Positions 25,418-38,904 are shown, counted from the stretch's first letter. The stretch is 64,000 nucleotides of DNA from Chelydra serpentina (GCA_037349315.1 JBAIAC010000165.1:62001-126000); one strand, 5' to 3'. Program-made: numbers and translations. Notes: a model not told the origin generated them from the sequence alone.

Positions 25418-26034
25418 TAGGCTGGATTAGAGCGCCCCATTGCTTTGAATTGGTTGGCTTGATAGTCCTGTATAATGTCTGGAACAGCTAGTCCACGCTG
25501 CCTTATAGGTCTGTTTTAAGTAGCCACACTCACTCCATCTTTGTATTCCATCTACATTCCAACAGTCTCTGTATCCCTGCTAGAGTTTTATTTGGTGTGA
25601 TTTATAGGAAGATTCTGAAACAAGATAGACAGACATCCTAGGCAAAGCTTTGATTCTGGCCTCAGTTTACCAAAGTACTTAAGCATGTGTAACTTACTTG
25701 TATTGCGATATTAGATTAACAATTCTCCGGAAGGGGCCCTGGCCAATGCAAAGCGTAAAGGAGACAGCAGCTCAACCCTGTGGGCTCTCACAGGCTGGTT
25801 TATCGAGGGGGGATCCGTTTAAGGAAATAGGGGCTAGAGGAAAACAAGGACCTGTTGAATAACATTGAGAGACCAACCAAGAGTCGCGCACTAGATGATG
25901 CAATCAGGCAGATGAGCCTTGATTTATAAACTTGGTAAGGAAGAATTTATTACACATATCCTTCCCTTTCCCACAGATCAAATGTGGTAAGGTTCAGGCC
26001 AAACCTCTCCATACCACAGACAGAGACGGGTCAC

Positions 26035-26190
26035 ATTTTTCAAAAAGTAGCCACTCACTTTGATGTCTTCGTTTTTGGGGTGCTCACCTTGAGATCCTCA
26101 AGGGCTTTTTTCCATAGGTGCTGCCATTGACTTCCCCTGTAATGGTGGGAGCTCAGTGCTTCTGAAACAGTCAGGGACCTAAAGCCAGTG
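26035..26190. repeat. MITE-like repeat, related to 38660-38740
   Basis: The segment contains AAAAAGTAGCCACTCACTTT and GGTGCTGCCATTGACTTCCC, a layout known from a common palindromic turtle repeat. The block at 38660-38740, with CTCAGCACCTCCGAAAATCA, corresponds to the opposite arm. Confidence 0.45.
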
Positions 26191-26499
26191 ATGGGCTTTT
26201 GTAGGACCATCCGCTCCAAACTTTCACTGGCTTGACTAAGGCTGCTCTGGAACACAAGTGATGCAACGGCCAACCTGGGGCTGGCAGAGCAGCCGCCTGG
26301 GACTGCAAGCTGGTGGGATGGGATTTCAGTTGCGAGGAAGGGCTAGGTGAACCAGTCCGTTAGAACAATGGAGGGGAAATGGGAAGTGTCCAGAGATAAA
26401 CGAATCTCTCTCCAGCACAGAATGTGTGTGCTGGCTTCTAGCAAGGAATACACCTGAGGTTATAAAGAGACGCGGGGAGAAGTATAGGAAAGAAACTGA

Positions 26500-27060
26500 G
26501 ACATCAGATTCCAGGTACAGGTGAGAACTGGTAAACTGAGTGATTTAAAAATAAAATCGGAACCAAAAAAACTCTACATAAGAAACCATGCAAATGTGTA
26601 GTGAACAGGAGATCAGAAAGGAGATATTTAAGGAAGTGGCTGAGAAGGGGCATTTTAAACACGAGAGGCACACTGAGGAAACATTTAACTTTTAGCAATC
26701 AGTCTTTACAAAGAAGAGCAGGGAAGAGATGTCAACTCCAGGCACAAGCATTTCCCAGAAGAGGGAGAAGAAAGACCCAAGCAAATAGCCACACGAGAAC
26801 AGGAAATGAGAACCTCTGCAGGCCCCAATGGCATCCACCCTGGGACTGAGAAGGAAGAGACAAAGAAACAGCGTGCCTTCAGCCAGTACATTCAGAAACT
26901 CTTTGGAAACCAAGGAGAGCCTGATGAGGACAGTGAAACGCACACTCGTGGATTCTAGAGAAGATGCAGGAGCCTTCCAGACATGTAAGTGTAGCTTCAG
27001 CTGTAGGGAAGACGATACAAGAAACGTTACCCAGAGTAGAATGGGGAAGCATCTCGACAA
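26500..27060 (+). mobile_element. CR1 LINE ORF2 fragment, heavily decayed
   Basis: Landmarks typical of CR1 between the endonuclease and RT domains are GCAATCAGTCTTTACAAAGA near 26695 and CCCCAATGGCATCCACCCTG near 26823. The frame is broken. Overlapping open frames of under 150 codons on both strands are not genes. Confidence 0.6.
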
Positions 27061-29644
27061 GTAAGTGGCTGATGACCAGGAAGACCGGGGAAGCATGCAA
27101 ACGTTAAAGGTTTTGGTGTAGCACCATAAAAGATCCATGCAAGGATCCCTACGTGTGGCGCGTTAGGAAGAACGACTGTATCGGAACTGATGGAAGAGCA
27201 GACTGGGATCCATAGCCTATGCGGAGGGGACCGGAGGGAGGGGGCTGCCCTGCAGATTTCATCTCTGTGCTGTACCAGTGATTGGGAGAAGGGAGGGTCA
27301 GCTGGAGGCGGAGGGAAGGGTGGAGAGGAGTGGGGGACCAGAGCGGGGTGGAGGTGGGGGTGCAACATGCCAGCAGGAAGATGTTTTTTTGCAGCAGCAT
27401 TCTGAGTGGGTGCAAAGGGAGCTAGACCCATGTGTCAAGGCCAGAGGAGAAGGTTGGCAGAGTCGAGATGTAAGCTGCTGAGGGCCTGGCCCTACACAAG
27501 AGTTTCGTTTGTGTGGATGGCAAGGAAAGGCCAGTGTTGGCGAGAGCGGCCTGAAAAAGCAGCATGGCTCAGGCACAGCCTGGATGTGTGGGCTAGAGAG
27601 ACCAGGAACTGACGGAGCTGAGATTCAAGCCCTGAATGGACAGGGGTTGGGAAAGGTGCTGGGGGGAGGAGAACATCAAGAGGTCAGTTTGGGGCTTTCT
27701 AAGTAGAGATCCCCTTTAGGACTCGTTGGTTTCCTTTTTAAACAGACTGACCTCACCGAGGTCTTAGCGCATGCAAGCGCTGGGCAAGACAGCGCAGTGC
27801 AGAATCCCTGCTGACGCTCCTCTGCTCTGACCCGCATTCATGCAGTTCAGTGCTGAGCTCCCGCCCGGCTCTGTCAGTGCTCCTGGAGCCTGGCCTGAAA
27901 TCTCTACTGCTTCAATTGGGGGCCGTTTGAGGAGGCTTGTTTGAGCGGCTTTGGGCTGTGACTGCAGCACTAGCCGCATTTGTGCTTGGGGCCAAGGAAG
28001 GGTTGAAGTCCGATCTCTGCAGCTGAAAGGCTGCTGTACTGACCCGACACTTTGCCACCATACAAGCTGAACGGTCAATCTGCTGAAAAGAGCCGTTCCC
28101 AGGCTTCCATCCAGGGCACAAGCAAGAAGGTTACACAACAAGGAAACTAAGTGAGGAAGTGAAACAGCGTTTGTCCGATGCCCTGTTTCTCCCCCTGTGA
28201 AGTGTGTGTCGAAAACCTCTCTGCAGGTTGCTTCCCTTGTCCGAGTGGCTAACACTGTGTTGCCTTGCTCTGTTCCCTCACCTGTCACCTTGCGGGTGAG
28301 GGCTTAGACGAGTGTCCTAGAAAAGTCCAAAGGACTGATTTGGGCATACACAAGCCAGGTTTTGGGGGCAGTTCTGCACGCCCTGGGGAGCCATGTCCTG
28401 ACAGTGTTGGGGAGTAGCAATCCCGAATTGTTCTGCGCTGAAGGATTTTGTTAGTCATGAGTCCTGTTGTCAGACACACGGGTGAGTGTGTCATTCGCTC
28501 TCCTCTTCCTGTCTTTGGGCTGTCTCCGAGCCTCTGCAGCCACAGAGGGAAAGGATCGCTCCCATAGAACTGGAGAGAGAGACAACCTGCTGGGTCCCCT
28601 CTAGTTCACACTCCCTCCTCCTTCCCCCAGCCCTGGAGAATGTTCCCTGCCCTCTATTCACTAGGGCTGTCCCAGTTGTGAATGTGTCGCTTTGCGTAAC
28701 CCTTCCTGTGCACGCTAGCATTCGCCTAGTGGCACCAGGAGCAATGGGGCGCTGTCTGTTTAAAGCTGCTGCTGGGGAAAGCGTGTCCGTGAGCATCACC
28801 AGGTTGGCAGGAATCTCTCCCTGGTGTGCATTGGAAAGGGCCTGATTCTTCCGTTCGTGTTGATCCTGGCCAAGGCCGGAGACCAGCCTGTAGCGAGGAG
28901 CCGGGTCGGTCCTCTACACCTCGGATCAGGATTTCAATTGTACTCCAGACAGTAAGGCCAGATTATCACAGGGAATTGGTTTTCCCTCTCAGAATCCTTT
29001 CAAATTCCTCCTTGCAAAGCCCGGGGAAGAGAACTCTGGCTCCCCACCCCTGCTGGTCTCAGGCCCTGCAAAGGGGAACCTAGTGCCTGCTTTTAGCTCC
29101 TTCACTTTCATTGAGAATTATATAGACTAGCTTCTTAAGGCCAGTTATCTAGATTCTTTTCCTCCCAGGAAATGCCTCGGTTTTGCACTTATTGTCACTG
29201 CAATCCCACTCTCTGCACTCAGCTTTTGGCACAGATGTCTGGAGACCCTGCCTCCCGTGGTGCATGCTGGGAGGGATTCTGTGATGATTAACAAATAGAT
29301 TAATGGGCGGGAGGAGGGGAGCTGGATTCTGCCGGCTCCTAGCAATAATGGCAGGAGATCTGGGTGGTGGTGGTGGTTTTTACTTGACGGGCGATGTGTC
29401 TGCGTGGCGGAGGGGTTTGGCTGCTAAGTGAAATGCCAAGCTGCGCTAGAACCAAGGAAGCGGCACATGTGGCAACGATAATCTGATGTTTGATATGCAG
29501 TTCAGTAGTTTCCAAACTTTAAGGATCATGGTTTTGGTAACGCCACCCGGACAGGAGAAGATGGAGGACTATTTACAATAGAGATCAGTCCTGAAGCGGA
29601 GTGGTCTAATAGGTGACGCCGTTGTTCTGGGGACCTGTTTGGTT

Positions 29645-29769
29645 TAGGGTGACCAGATCTCCCAATTTTATAGGGACAGTCCCGATTTTGGGGTCTTTTT
29701 CTTATATAGGCCTCTATTACCCTCCACCTCCTGTCCCGATTTTTCACACTTGCTGTCTGGTTACCCTAG
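29645..29769. mobile_element. MITE with 14-15 bp terminal inverted repeats
   Basis: The left end TAGGGTGACCAGATCTCCCA and the right end TTGCTGTCTGGTTACCCTA are inverted copies of each other. The interior includes GGACAGTCCCGATTTTGGGG and its partner CCTGTCCCGATTTTTCACAC. It is a compact non-autonomous DNA transposon, with the superfamily not determined. Confidence 0.7.
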
Positions 29770-30617
29770 TTCGGTTCCTGGTCTTTCTCTCCCTAGCCTG
29801 GCCAGTGTCAGTCAGTGCTGCAGGGGGACGCACAGGGGGAGCGGGCGTCTGAATAGAGAGCAGGACTGGTGGCTTCCAAGCGAGTCTGGCCCCCCTTGAA
29901 GGGCAGGGCAATGGGCTGCAATATGGGGAGCTAGAGGGTTTCCTGGGAGGTCCGCAAGTGACATGAACCGAGAAGTTGAGTGGTCAGAGGGTGGTGGGTT
30001 TCCCACGCTTCCTTCACCAGCTGGGCGTGGGGAAGGAAAGGGGGGGTCTCTGGCAATCTCCAGTTCACGTTCCCTGTGTCTGCATCGCTCAGGGACCCTG
30101 TTCCCTGATGCTCTGAGCTCTCCGCGCACGGGGCCTGGCTCTCTCTGGAGCAGCCACTGAACGGGCCCCGGTGCTGTAGGTCCCAGGTCGTGGGAGCCAG
30201 CAGCACCTTGATGCCCTGAGATCTAGAGCCGGTGGTGTCCCCGTTGTGCCAGGCCCAAGGGCTGTGACCCCACGGTAGCGGCAGTATCTGAGCCTTCTGT
30301 TGGGAGACGTTGGGGGTGGTTAAAATAGACGTTCAGCTTTGCTCCCTCCCGCTGGAGGGATATCGCCGATGGGACCTAGACTGGTGTGCTCTGAACAGCG
30401 CGGTCAGTGAGCGGCAGGTAGCGTTGGGGGCGGGAGTGGGCACTGGTGGGTCAGAGAATGGGGATCCTTCACTTCCTGGGGCCTTGAGGCCGGATTTTGC
30501 ATTGTGGGTCTGCAGGAACTTCCTTCACTTTGGAGGAGTTACTCTGGGTTCACCCCAGGGCCACTCAGAGCAGTCTGGAGTGGGGGACGGTAACGTACAT
30601 ACACCACAGTCCCTGCT

Positions 30618-30845
30618 TTCCAGCTGCTTGCTTCTCATTCCTTCTCTCCTCACTGTCTGCCTTCCCCCTCCCCCGTCTCTCTCCTTCCTCCTTCCATCGC
30701 TCCCCATCCCCCTTTTCTCTCTTTCTCTCTCCTGTCTCCCATCCCCCCTCTCCTCTCTTTGTTTCTCTGCCTCCACTCTCTCCCTGCCCCTCCTTCTCTC
30801 TGTCTCTTCTTTCTTTCTCTCTCTCAGTTTTTGTCTGGCTTTCTT
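30618..30845 (+). repeat. polypyrimidine (CT) tract
   Basis: About 230 bases of C and T on the plus strand. Long open frames here, including 30310-30882 (+) and 30565-31068 (-, rich in Glu, Arg and Lys), follow from the biased composition and are not genes. Confidence 0.7.
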
Positions 30846-32134
30846 TTCTCTGCGCTGGCCACCCTCCCCCACCCCAGGGTAAGACTTTAAATTCTTCCCA
30901 GGCAGCTACATCTGTGTAAGACGTCCCCTCCTCACCAAACACTGAACACGAGGGAAGGCTGACATTGCTCTGGTCACACATTGCCTCTGGTAGAAGCACT
31001 AGTAGAGTAAAGGAGGCTTGGTGAATCCTTGCTCTGGGCTTGCTGTGTCCTCCAGCTCTGCATTTCATGCCTTCCTCTTGCCAGTCCTAGAGGAACAGGA
31101 GCTCTGGAGGAATTCTGACTGATGTGTAGAAGTGCCCAGCTGTCCTTTGGAGAGCGCAGTAGCCAGACTTAGTCTAGAGACTGACCAGGTACGTTTGATG
31201 CTCTATTTAACCTTTTGCAGGGACCCTGAGCTACAGATGTGCACGTGCTAGTAGGGTGCCTCGAAAGGCTGCTCCCTCCAGATGTGGCAGCGTGCAAACA
31301 GCTTGCTTGGTGCACTGTGAAGAGAGCCGATCAGGGCACAGGCTGACTAGGCTCCCTGCCTTGGAGCAGCAGAACGTGGTAATGGGTCGGTTCCCCAGAT
31401 GTTAACGAAGCTGTCCCAGCACTGCAGTGGTATTTGTTTGACTCAGCCTCCCTGGTTCGAAGGAACAAGTGGGTGGCTCACAGGGTGTGAGCTGACAGTG
31501 TTGGAAGGAAGTGGGTTCTGCACTCTGGCTGTACACCAGAGCCATGCTGGCAGTGCTGCTGTGGGATTTCCTGGGCTGGGACAGACCTTGGACCTGCCTC
31601 TCGAGTCTGGCTCAGTTTGGCTAGAACCTCTCCCCGGCTTAAACAAAATGGTTTGGTTGTTTAAAGCCCTCTCCTGATTTGTACCCCAGTGGGAGCCCAG
31701 AGCTAGCCCTGTGCGCTCCCCCCTCATCCCCACCCACGCACCCCATTCCCTACACCTCTCCCTCAGGAACTTGTTTCCTTGATCTTCCCTGCCAATACGG
31801 GTACGGCTCCAGAATGGGCCCTGTGACTCCTAATGCTTGGGGGGGGACGATCACCTCCTTCCTCCTGATTTCCCTTCCTCTGCCCGGCTTTGGGACAGCG
31901 CTGCACTGAGGATTTGCTTAAATTCTTGTGTCCGGGTCTAGCTCGGTGGAACAGCACCCCCTTCTGTTGGGCACTGTCTCCTTGCTTAGAAAATGCCTAA
32001 TACTTCAGACAGGTTGCCTACATGCTTAGGAGCACATGCCAATCTAATGCCGGGGTGCCATTGTGCTTCCCCTCCTCAGGGGAGATGCCCCTCCACACAC
32101 CTGCAGCAGCGTCTCCTGCTGCTGCAGCTGCATG

Positions 32135-33030
32135 AAATTAGAGAGACCGGGGGAGAGGTAATATCTGTTATTGGACCAGCTCCTGTCGGCGATTCGAGCT
32201 ACACTGCGCTCTTCCTCCCGTCTGGGAAAGGGACTCCACATCACAGCTAAATACAAGGAGGAACAGATTGTTTAGCATAAGTAGTTAACACATTTCAAGG
32301 AACCATTCACGGTGAAATGGCCTGTGAACACCCCTCCAGTCATAGGAGGGGAAGGGGGAGAAAACTGCAGGGCGGGGGGCGGGGGGGGCAGTTAATTGGG
32401 TTACGGATTGTTGTAATAAGCCATAAATCAGTGTCTCTATTCAGTCCATGATTTTTAGTGTCTAGCAAAATTATGAATTTAAGCTCCCTGGCTCATATTT
32501 TGCCAGGTGTTGGTGCAGGTTTTCGTTGTGGGTGAGGACAGACAGGTGAGACAGTGATGGCTTGTGAAAAGTGTTCACCCACAGGTGACTGGGTGTGTGT
32601 CTGTGATCATTTTTCAGTGTGAGCTCATTGGAGAGCGTTGTTGTTCCTGGGGCATTTAGTGCCCTGGATGGGATACCCCCCCGTGTTGTGACGGGCATGT
32701 GTGGGACCAGGAATCTCGAAAGGGGTCGTGGGGGGGAAGCTGATCATTCGAGCAGTGGAGATATGTCTGCAGGTTTTGCATCTGTTCTGGCAAGGTCTGG
32801 TACTGATCTGAGTTGGTGGGTCCTGGTCTGTGCAGAGCTGGCTTCGGAGGATGAGCTTGGAGAGTTTTTGGGGAGTTGTTTTGGGGAGTTGTTTGAAGGC
32901 CAGAAGAGGGGGTTCAGGAAAGATTTCTTTGAGTGGGGTCCCCACTGAGTATGGGTGGCAATTCTTTGATATCCTGTATGGATTCCACTGTGGGGTGGAA
33001 GGTGACAACTCGATGGGTCCTGGAGATCAT
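32135..33030 (-). mobile_element. Penelope-like element (family 2), broken 3' part
   Basis: Minus-strand pieces at 32625-33008 and 32471-32698 carry NRCKTCRHIST (cysteine linker seen before the GIY-YIG nuclease in Penelope elements) and HLWVNTFHKPSLSHLSVLTH (C-terminal side of the nuclease). The core GIY-YIG motif itself is missing between them. The 3' end runs through AGGTAATATCTGTTATTGGA near 32156. A frame break and an internal deletion make it non-functional. A GC-rich run at 32370-32390 lies within it. Confidence 0.65.
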
Positions 33031-36000
33031 AGAGAACGGTTACTGTACCGAGTTCCAGTGCCTCCCTTCCCCCTTGGGGACCCATCTCATGAGATCTTGT
33101 TCGGGAAGGAAGTGGACTCCCTACTGCAACTTGCAGCCATCCGCAGAAGTGCCCGTATAGTTCCCGGGCTGGTGGTTCTACTCTGTTTCCTGGTTCAAAA
33201 GAAGGGTGTGGGGTGCGCCATCCTGCATCTTCAACACAACAAGTTTGTCGATTCGGGTTCAGGAAGGTGAGACTGGCATCCGTAATTCCTAGGCTGGATC
33301 CAAGCTCTCGATTTACAGGGTGCGTATTTCCATATCGTGATGCACCCCTCAGACTTCTCGTGGGAAAGTCTCTCTGCCAAAACAGAGTGCTCCCCCTCAG
33401 CGCCTCCATGACCCGGGGTGTTCGCCGGGTGCCGGGCGCTCATGGCTGTACACATTAGAAGGCAAGGAGCTCGGGCCTCTCCAGGAAGCAAACCCCACAG
33501 GAGTGTTCCAGGACTGATGGCCCTTCGGCTGGCATGTGTAGGCATTCTGCCCGTTCTTCCGTGTGCCGCAGGACAAGAACTCGCTGCCAGCACGGTGATG
33601 TGCTACAGCAACACACAGAGCGGGCTCACGTGCCCCCACTGTCAGGGGGCGACTCACCGCTGACACTGGTGCAGCAATCACCAAAGCTCAGGAGTAGTTC
33701 TTCACTTCCTCAGTCTGCAGAACACTTGAGCAAACCACCTCAGCCAGCACCACCAAGTCACGCTAGGATCCGTTCTCCACAGCGCCCCACTGTAACCCTG
33801 CGGCACATCCCACCTGACCGAGGAGTGGCACAGGTTCTGCTCTGTCAGGGCAGTCGGTCCCACTCTCCGTCGGACCCCTTTCTCGTTCCATGGGGCCTGA
33901 GGTGCATATACGCCTGCCCTGCTGTTCCCCTGGTACCGAGGCTCCTAGGGAAGATCAAACAAGACCCAGCCCTGGTTACTGGCAGCCCCAGCATGGCCCA
34001 GGCAGGTTTGGTACTTTGACCTCGTGAACCAGTCCCATGGCCTCCCATCAGACGGACTCCTGTAGTCCGAGGCAAAAGGCCTGGCCCTACACCCAGACCC
34101 TGTTTCCAGCTCACAGCTGGAAGGACTCCAGTAAGCTCACCTTTGCTGGGCAGTGGAAGAGGTTCTCTAGCTGAGCTGTAGAGAATTGACTTTTCCCCTT
34201 TCTGAAGCCCCCCTCACTGCCATCCTCAACTGCACGCTTGCCTGAAGGCAGGCGGCGCTCTGTTAGCTCAGAGCTCACCGGACTCCGCTCACCCTCCTCT
34301 GGTGGAAGGCCGCAGTCTCCTGCCACCTAACCATAGCCAGGATCTTCAAGAGGCCTATTTGTGGCTTCCCGCACACCAGGCCCTGTCTTCCTTGGGAGGA
34401 GGCTCCAAATCTGACAACCGCTTTGGCAGCACTGCCCCAGTCGTTAGTCCAGCAGGTGCCGAGCTCCCCTCAGGACATGGGTCCCTGCGTGTGAGTCGCC
34501 AGAGGTGGGATATGTGCGGACACTCCCTCAAAGACCAGTTACTTCCCCTATGGTAACGGGTTGGTTGAGATGTGTTGTCTATGTGTGTCCCATGACTCCC
34601 CCTCCTTCCCCCCTACTGCAGAGGCCTTGCCAATCTGGGTCCTGTTTAGCAAAGAAACTGGGGAGCAGTTGCAGCCACCTGGCCCCGTAGCCTTCAGTTA
34701 ACCTGGGGGCAGGCATAGGCCCAAGGGACACTGCTACACACAGATTCTGGTCTCCGAACCCTGGGGCACACGAGGGTGACCCATCTCGAAGAACCAGGCA
34801 TGCTGTCGGGCAGGGAACCGGCTGAGGAAGGTTTCGGGGAGCTGTGAGGTGCTTCTATTAGTGCTGTTTTATCTATCGGGCTGGTTGGGGGTTACAACTG
34901 CTTTTCAGCTGGAGAGAGTGTTGATTGAATGTCTGACATGTCTGTTTCCCAGCCTACCTGACGGGGTTGGCCTCTCTTGCTGGCTGGCTCTTTTCTGTCT
35001 CTAGCTGTCTCCTCCTCTCCCCGGGATGCGTTCTCCCTCTTTAACTACTTCTCGGCCACTGTCACTTGCAGCCTGAATCCCTAAGGAATGGTGCTGCAGA
35101 ATGCGAACAAATCTGAATCCAAAGGTGTCTCATCTGCCCCACATCTTTCCTCTGCAGCAGTCTCTGTATTTCACCACCCCAGGTTCCTGGGCTTGCATGT
35201 GGCAGTCATGAAATTACTAGCTAGCAGCCTCCTTCAGTCTTTTCAGCTGGTAAGTGCTGTGTATGGCTGGCTGCTCAGAGAAGGTCCCTGTCCCTGTTTT
35301 GATGATGAAGTGTACCTAAGCAAGGTGAGAGTGCTGGATAACTAGTGCCAGATGCTGTCAAACTTCCTTAAAACTCTGTTGCCTCTGGTGAAACTCCTCT
35401 GCAGCTTACTTGCCTTGGTCCAAATTTACCAGCCTCCCAGCTGCTCTGGAGACTAGCAGAGCACATACATCTCCGACCGATGGCAGACTGAGTCCTGGGT
35501 TCGTGAAAGCTCTCGGAGGAGCTCTCGTCCTCTGTGGGTTGTGAGCATACGCGTGCAGGCCCTGGGCCTGGCGTAGGGAGGAGAGGTGCTGCATGTTTGA
35601 CTCGGAAGCTAGTTTAGAGAGCTCTGGGACCATGGCACTCCGAGCACACAGCCGGCTTGTCTGTCCCCTGGATAGTCAAAATGTACTTTTTAAACTCTAT
35701 GTTGAACCTTCTGTATTGGTTTGAAGGAAGCTGAATCCCTGAGTGGTGATTTTTAGTTAAACTTTGAGAAGAGAAGAGGAACAAATATATGTCCAGGGTG
35801 GAGGAGGGGGAGGGCAGTGAAAGAAGACGGAGGCACTTGAAGCTAAAAAGCGTAAATCCCATCCTGAGTGGGTTGGTCCAGTTGTGAGCGCCTCTCTCCT
35901 GCTCCGAACACTTCCTCCTCCCTGGCTGTGGAGCTGGGCTCCACACGTCTCTCCTCACTAGTGGTCACGGAACAGCACAAGCAACAGCAGTGTCCAGCAG

Positions 36001-36389
36001 GAAAAGCGAAGCACCTGCTTCTGCTCCTCGGCTGCAGTGGGAACGGGATCGGCCCTAAGCAGTGTCGCATTCAAGGCTGTGGCCTCTAGCAAGGTGAACT
36101 TGAGATCGGGCTGTATCTCTGGCAGACTTGGGACTGTCCTTGTACAATGCTGCCAAGTTCCCTGGGGCTCTTTGGAAAGAGGCTCCTCTAGCGTGTTTTC
36201 TGCCTAGCACTGCGCCCCGTTTCTGCACTGAGCCCATCGCTCCTGGCTGGAGTAGAGAACTGTTTTCAAAAGGCATCGGTCTGGGTTTAAAGCCTTTGTG
36301 CTGGAGAATCCTCCAGGTCCTTAGGGAAGTGACTCCGGTGGCTAAATTCCCCTCACTGTTCAAAAAGCAGCAGCTTCTTGCTAGTCTGT

Positions 36390-37390
36390 TTGTCTAGTTT
36401 CAGCTCCCAGCCATGGGATTTTGTTCTGCCTCTTCCTGCTCCATTAAAGAGCCCACTGCTATCCAAAATCTCCTCCCTGCATAGGCATTTAAAGATCCTG
36501 AGCAAGGCACCTCTTAGCTGTCTCTGGGATACACTAGGCTGAGTTTCTCCACTCACTGTAGAGCAGGTTTCCAGACCTGTTCTCGTCACTCTCTTCTGAG
36601 CCCTCTCCAAGTGTGAACCCCGGAACTGGGGCCTGTATCACGAACGGTGCAGACAGAGGTAACACCACCTTCCTGCTCTTCCTTATCATTCCTCTGCCTA
36701 GTCAAGCATCCGAGTACTGGGTTTGCCCTCTTAGCTGCAGCATTGCACCGAGCGCTCATGTTCGCTTGGTTATCTCCCGTCACTCCTCGGTGTCCCCCCA
36801 CCTCGTAAGCATGACCTCTGGTCTTTGGGCCGAGATGTATGAATTTGAGTATGGCTGTGTTAAAACACAGGTTGCTCAAATGAGCCCCATTTACCAAGCA
36901 ATCCGGGTCAGCCTGTATAACTGGCCTGTCCCTGTCATCATTTACCACTCACTCATTTTTATGTCCTCTATACAGTAACTGCTTGTCAAATCTGCAATGT
37001 CTTCCCTCTCTCAGATAAAGACCGACTAGTGCTGAGCTGGGAGCGGATCCTCGTCGGGCCCCACTAAAAACCTCAATATTTAAATTTTTGTATCTAATTT
37101 TTTGTCGGGTGGGACCAAGCCAACGTACGTTATGTCAGCAACGCCCTTTTATCACCCATCTGTAATCGCCTCAGAAATGATAGTCTGACGAGACCCTGTT
37201 GTCCAAGAAAGCCCCCGGTGACTGGCATGAATTATGCTGCCATTGTGTAATTCTTTGGCTGCCCTCTGTATCCGCCTTTCCGTGAGTGTGCTCAGAACCG
37301 GCACCCAGCTGGCTGGCCTGCCGTTCGCCACGGCAGCCATTTTACCTGCTTTGGAATATTGGCACATCAGCTCTTTTCCCAGTCCTCTGG
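36390..37390 (-). mobile_element. old CR1 LINE, ORF2 remnant
   Basis: Read on the minus strand, the segment follows the order of a CR1 ORF2 and 3' region. Plus-strand landmarks are TGAGCCCTCTCCAAGTGTGA near 36597, GCTCATGTTCGCTTGGTTAT near 36757 and TTACCAAGCAATCCGGGTCA near 36890. It is diverged and has only short open frames. Confidence 0.6.
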
Positions 37391-38659
37391 AACCAGATTC
37401 GTTGCGATTCAGAGAGCCCCATGGCCAGTTTGACCAGGAAGTCTGGAGGTCAGGGCACGGGATAAAGGCTCAGGGCCAGGCCTTGGCACGGCTACCCTGT
37501 AGGAGCTTAGGCAGGGCACTCGGTCTGTGGGCCTCAGGTCCCCTCTGTACGATGCGGCTCACAGCCCTGCCCTGCCTGCAGGGGCGTTGGGAGCGTGCGT
37601 ACTGGGGAGAGATCAAACACGACAGTACAGGGGCCACGGGAGTTTGGATCCTTTCAAGCGTGGTGACTTTGTGGCCCACTGGGTGCTGCCTTGTGTCTCA
37701 GCCACTCGTGCCGTTAGACATACCCTGTCTTTAGTTCACTCATTTCAGAAGCACTTCTGGTAATTGTAATTCTCTCTCTGACCCTCTTTGTCTTCTGTCC
37801 AGTAGTTTATCCGTCTGCAGCCAGCACAGGCCCTGGACTTGCAGCCGAGGGGAAGGAAACCAGAGAAAATATAAACAAGTGAACTTCCCTTGAAACAAGG
37901 CATCCTCGTTGCTGGGGAAACTCTGGACCGAGGGAGGGGGGCGGTCAATGAAGGCCAAAGGGAGAGGGGAGGCCCCCAGCCTGGAGGTGGAGTGGGCCGC
38001 AAGGAAACAGAGGCTGAAAAGCTAGAGGGAGTGGAGACAACCTCTGCCACCGAGCAGGAGAGGCAGCAGCAACCTGGGCCGGCTTGGCTCCTGTGCTGGG
38101 AATGCGGCACAGTGCCTGGCTGAGCCTGGCCTTCCACACTAGCCCCGCGGGAGGAACGGGCAGGGGAACCTGAACAGAAAATCCCCCCAGTACGTTCTAG
38201 AACACCAGGGACACTGGGGCACTTTCCAGTGCTTCCCCCGAAGGCGGAGTCCCTTTGGCTCCCCGGCCCTTGCAGTGTTGTGTTCCCCTCGCCCTGCCTT
38301 GTGGGAGAAAGGCACTTCAGGCAGCTCACAAACCGTTCACACGTTTGGCTTTCTTGACCCTTCCTTGAAGCCTGCCCTGGGGGTGTTACGGGGAAGCTGG
38401 GGTTTTAGTGCTTCTCAGATGCTGGCTTGGTTCAGAATTCCTCCCCCTGTCCCCTGCCCCACCACTGGGAACCCAGCACTCGGACAGTCACGTCTGGCTG
38501 AGCTCACGCAGAACGTTAATGGAAGGTCGTGCAGGGGTTTGAGAGAGACCCAAAGGATTCGGCTTGTCCCAGGGACTGCTCCCGCTTGGGCCTACATCTT
38601 AACACGGGGTTGGATTTTTCCGAGGGGCTCAGCGCCAGCTCCCAGGGGCTTCATCTGGA

Positions 38660-38740
38660 GTGGAGCGCTCAGCACCTCCGAAAATCAGGCCCAGGTGTTC
38701 CAAGGTGGGCACCCAGAATCAGTGGTCACTCGTGATAACA
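38660..38740. repeat. MITE-like repeat arm
   Basis: The block GCTCAGCACCTCCGAAAATC followed by AGGTGGGCACCCAGAATCAG matches a common turtle palindromic repeat and pairs with the related copy at 26035-26190. It lies about 140 bases before the first ZNF710 coding exon. Confidence 0.45.
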
Positions 38741-38880
38741 TTGGTCTCCTCTCGTTCGCAAAGCAATCCGGGCGTGGCTGCTAGCCACAATGACAGCAGA
38801 CCAGGTCCCGGCCCGGGCTGGTGGGGTGGGATGCAGCTCTTACAAAGGCTAACGAGTCCTTCTCTCTCGTTCCTGCAGCG

Positions 38881-38892
38881 ATGACCGCCTAG
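38881..38892 (+). promoter_or_regulatory. minimal upstream ORF in the ZNF710 leader
   Basis: The coding exon starts at 38879 after the acceptor TTCCTGCAG. Two bases in, ATG ACC GCC TAG forms a three-codon upstream frame that stops 12 bases before the main ATG at 38905. Such a frame can lower initiation at the main start. This is inference; the effect has not been tested here. Confidence 0.4.
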
Positions 38893-38904
38893 CCGTGGGG
38901 TGAG

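Larger units (their letters stand above)
237..38878 (+). other. presumed long 5' intron of ZNF710
   Basis: No coding exon could be recognised in this stretch on either strand. The open frames are short, or are transposon fragments, or lie in low-complexity tracts. The acceptor of the first coding exon of ZNF710 is at 38877-38878, and a plausible donor is at 237. What I can name inside are the CR1, Penelope, SINE and MITE copies listed separately. The stretches 237-1986, 2826-4449, 6561-8946, 9027-13721, 15729-16229, 18088-19365, 24361-25175, 27061-29644, 29770-32134, 33031-36389 and 37391-38659 hold nothing else I can identify beyond simple low-complexity runs. Confidence 0.5.

Noticed and set aside
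30310..31068. Long frames across the CT tract
   Set aside because: Low-complexity composition; the peptides are Ser/Leu/Pro or Glu/Arg/Lys runs.
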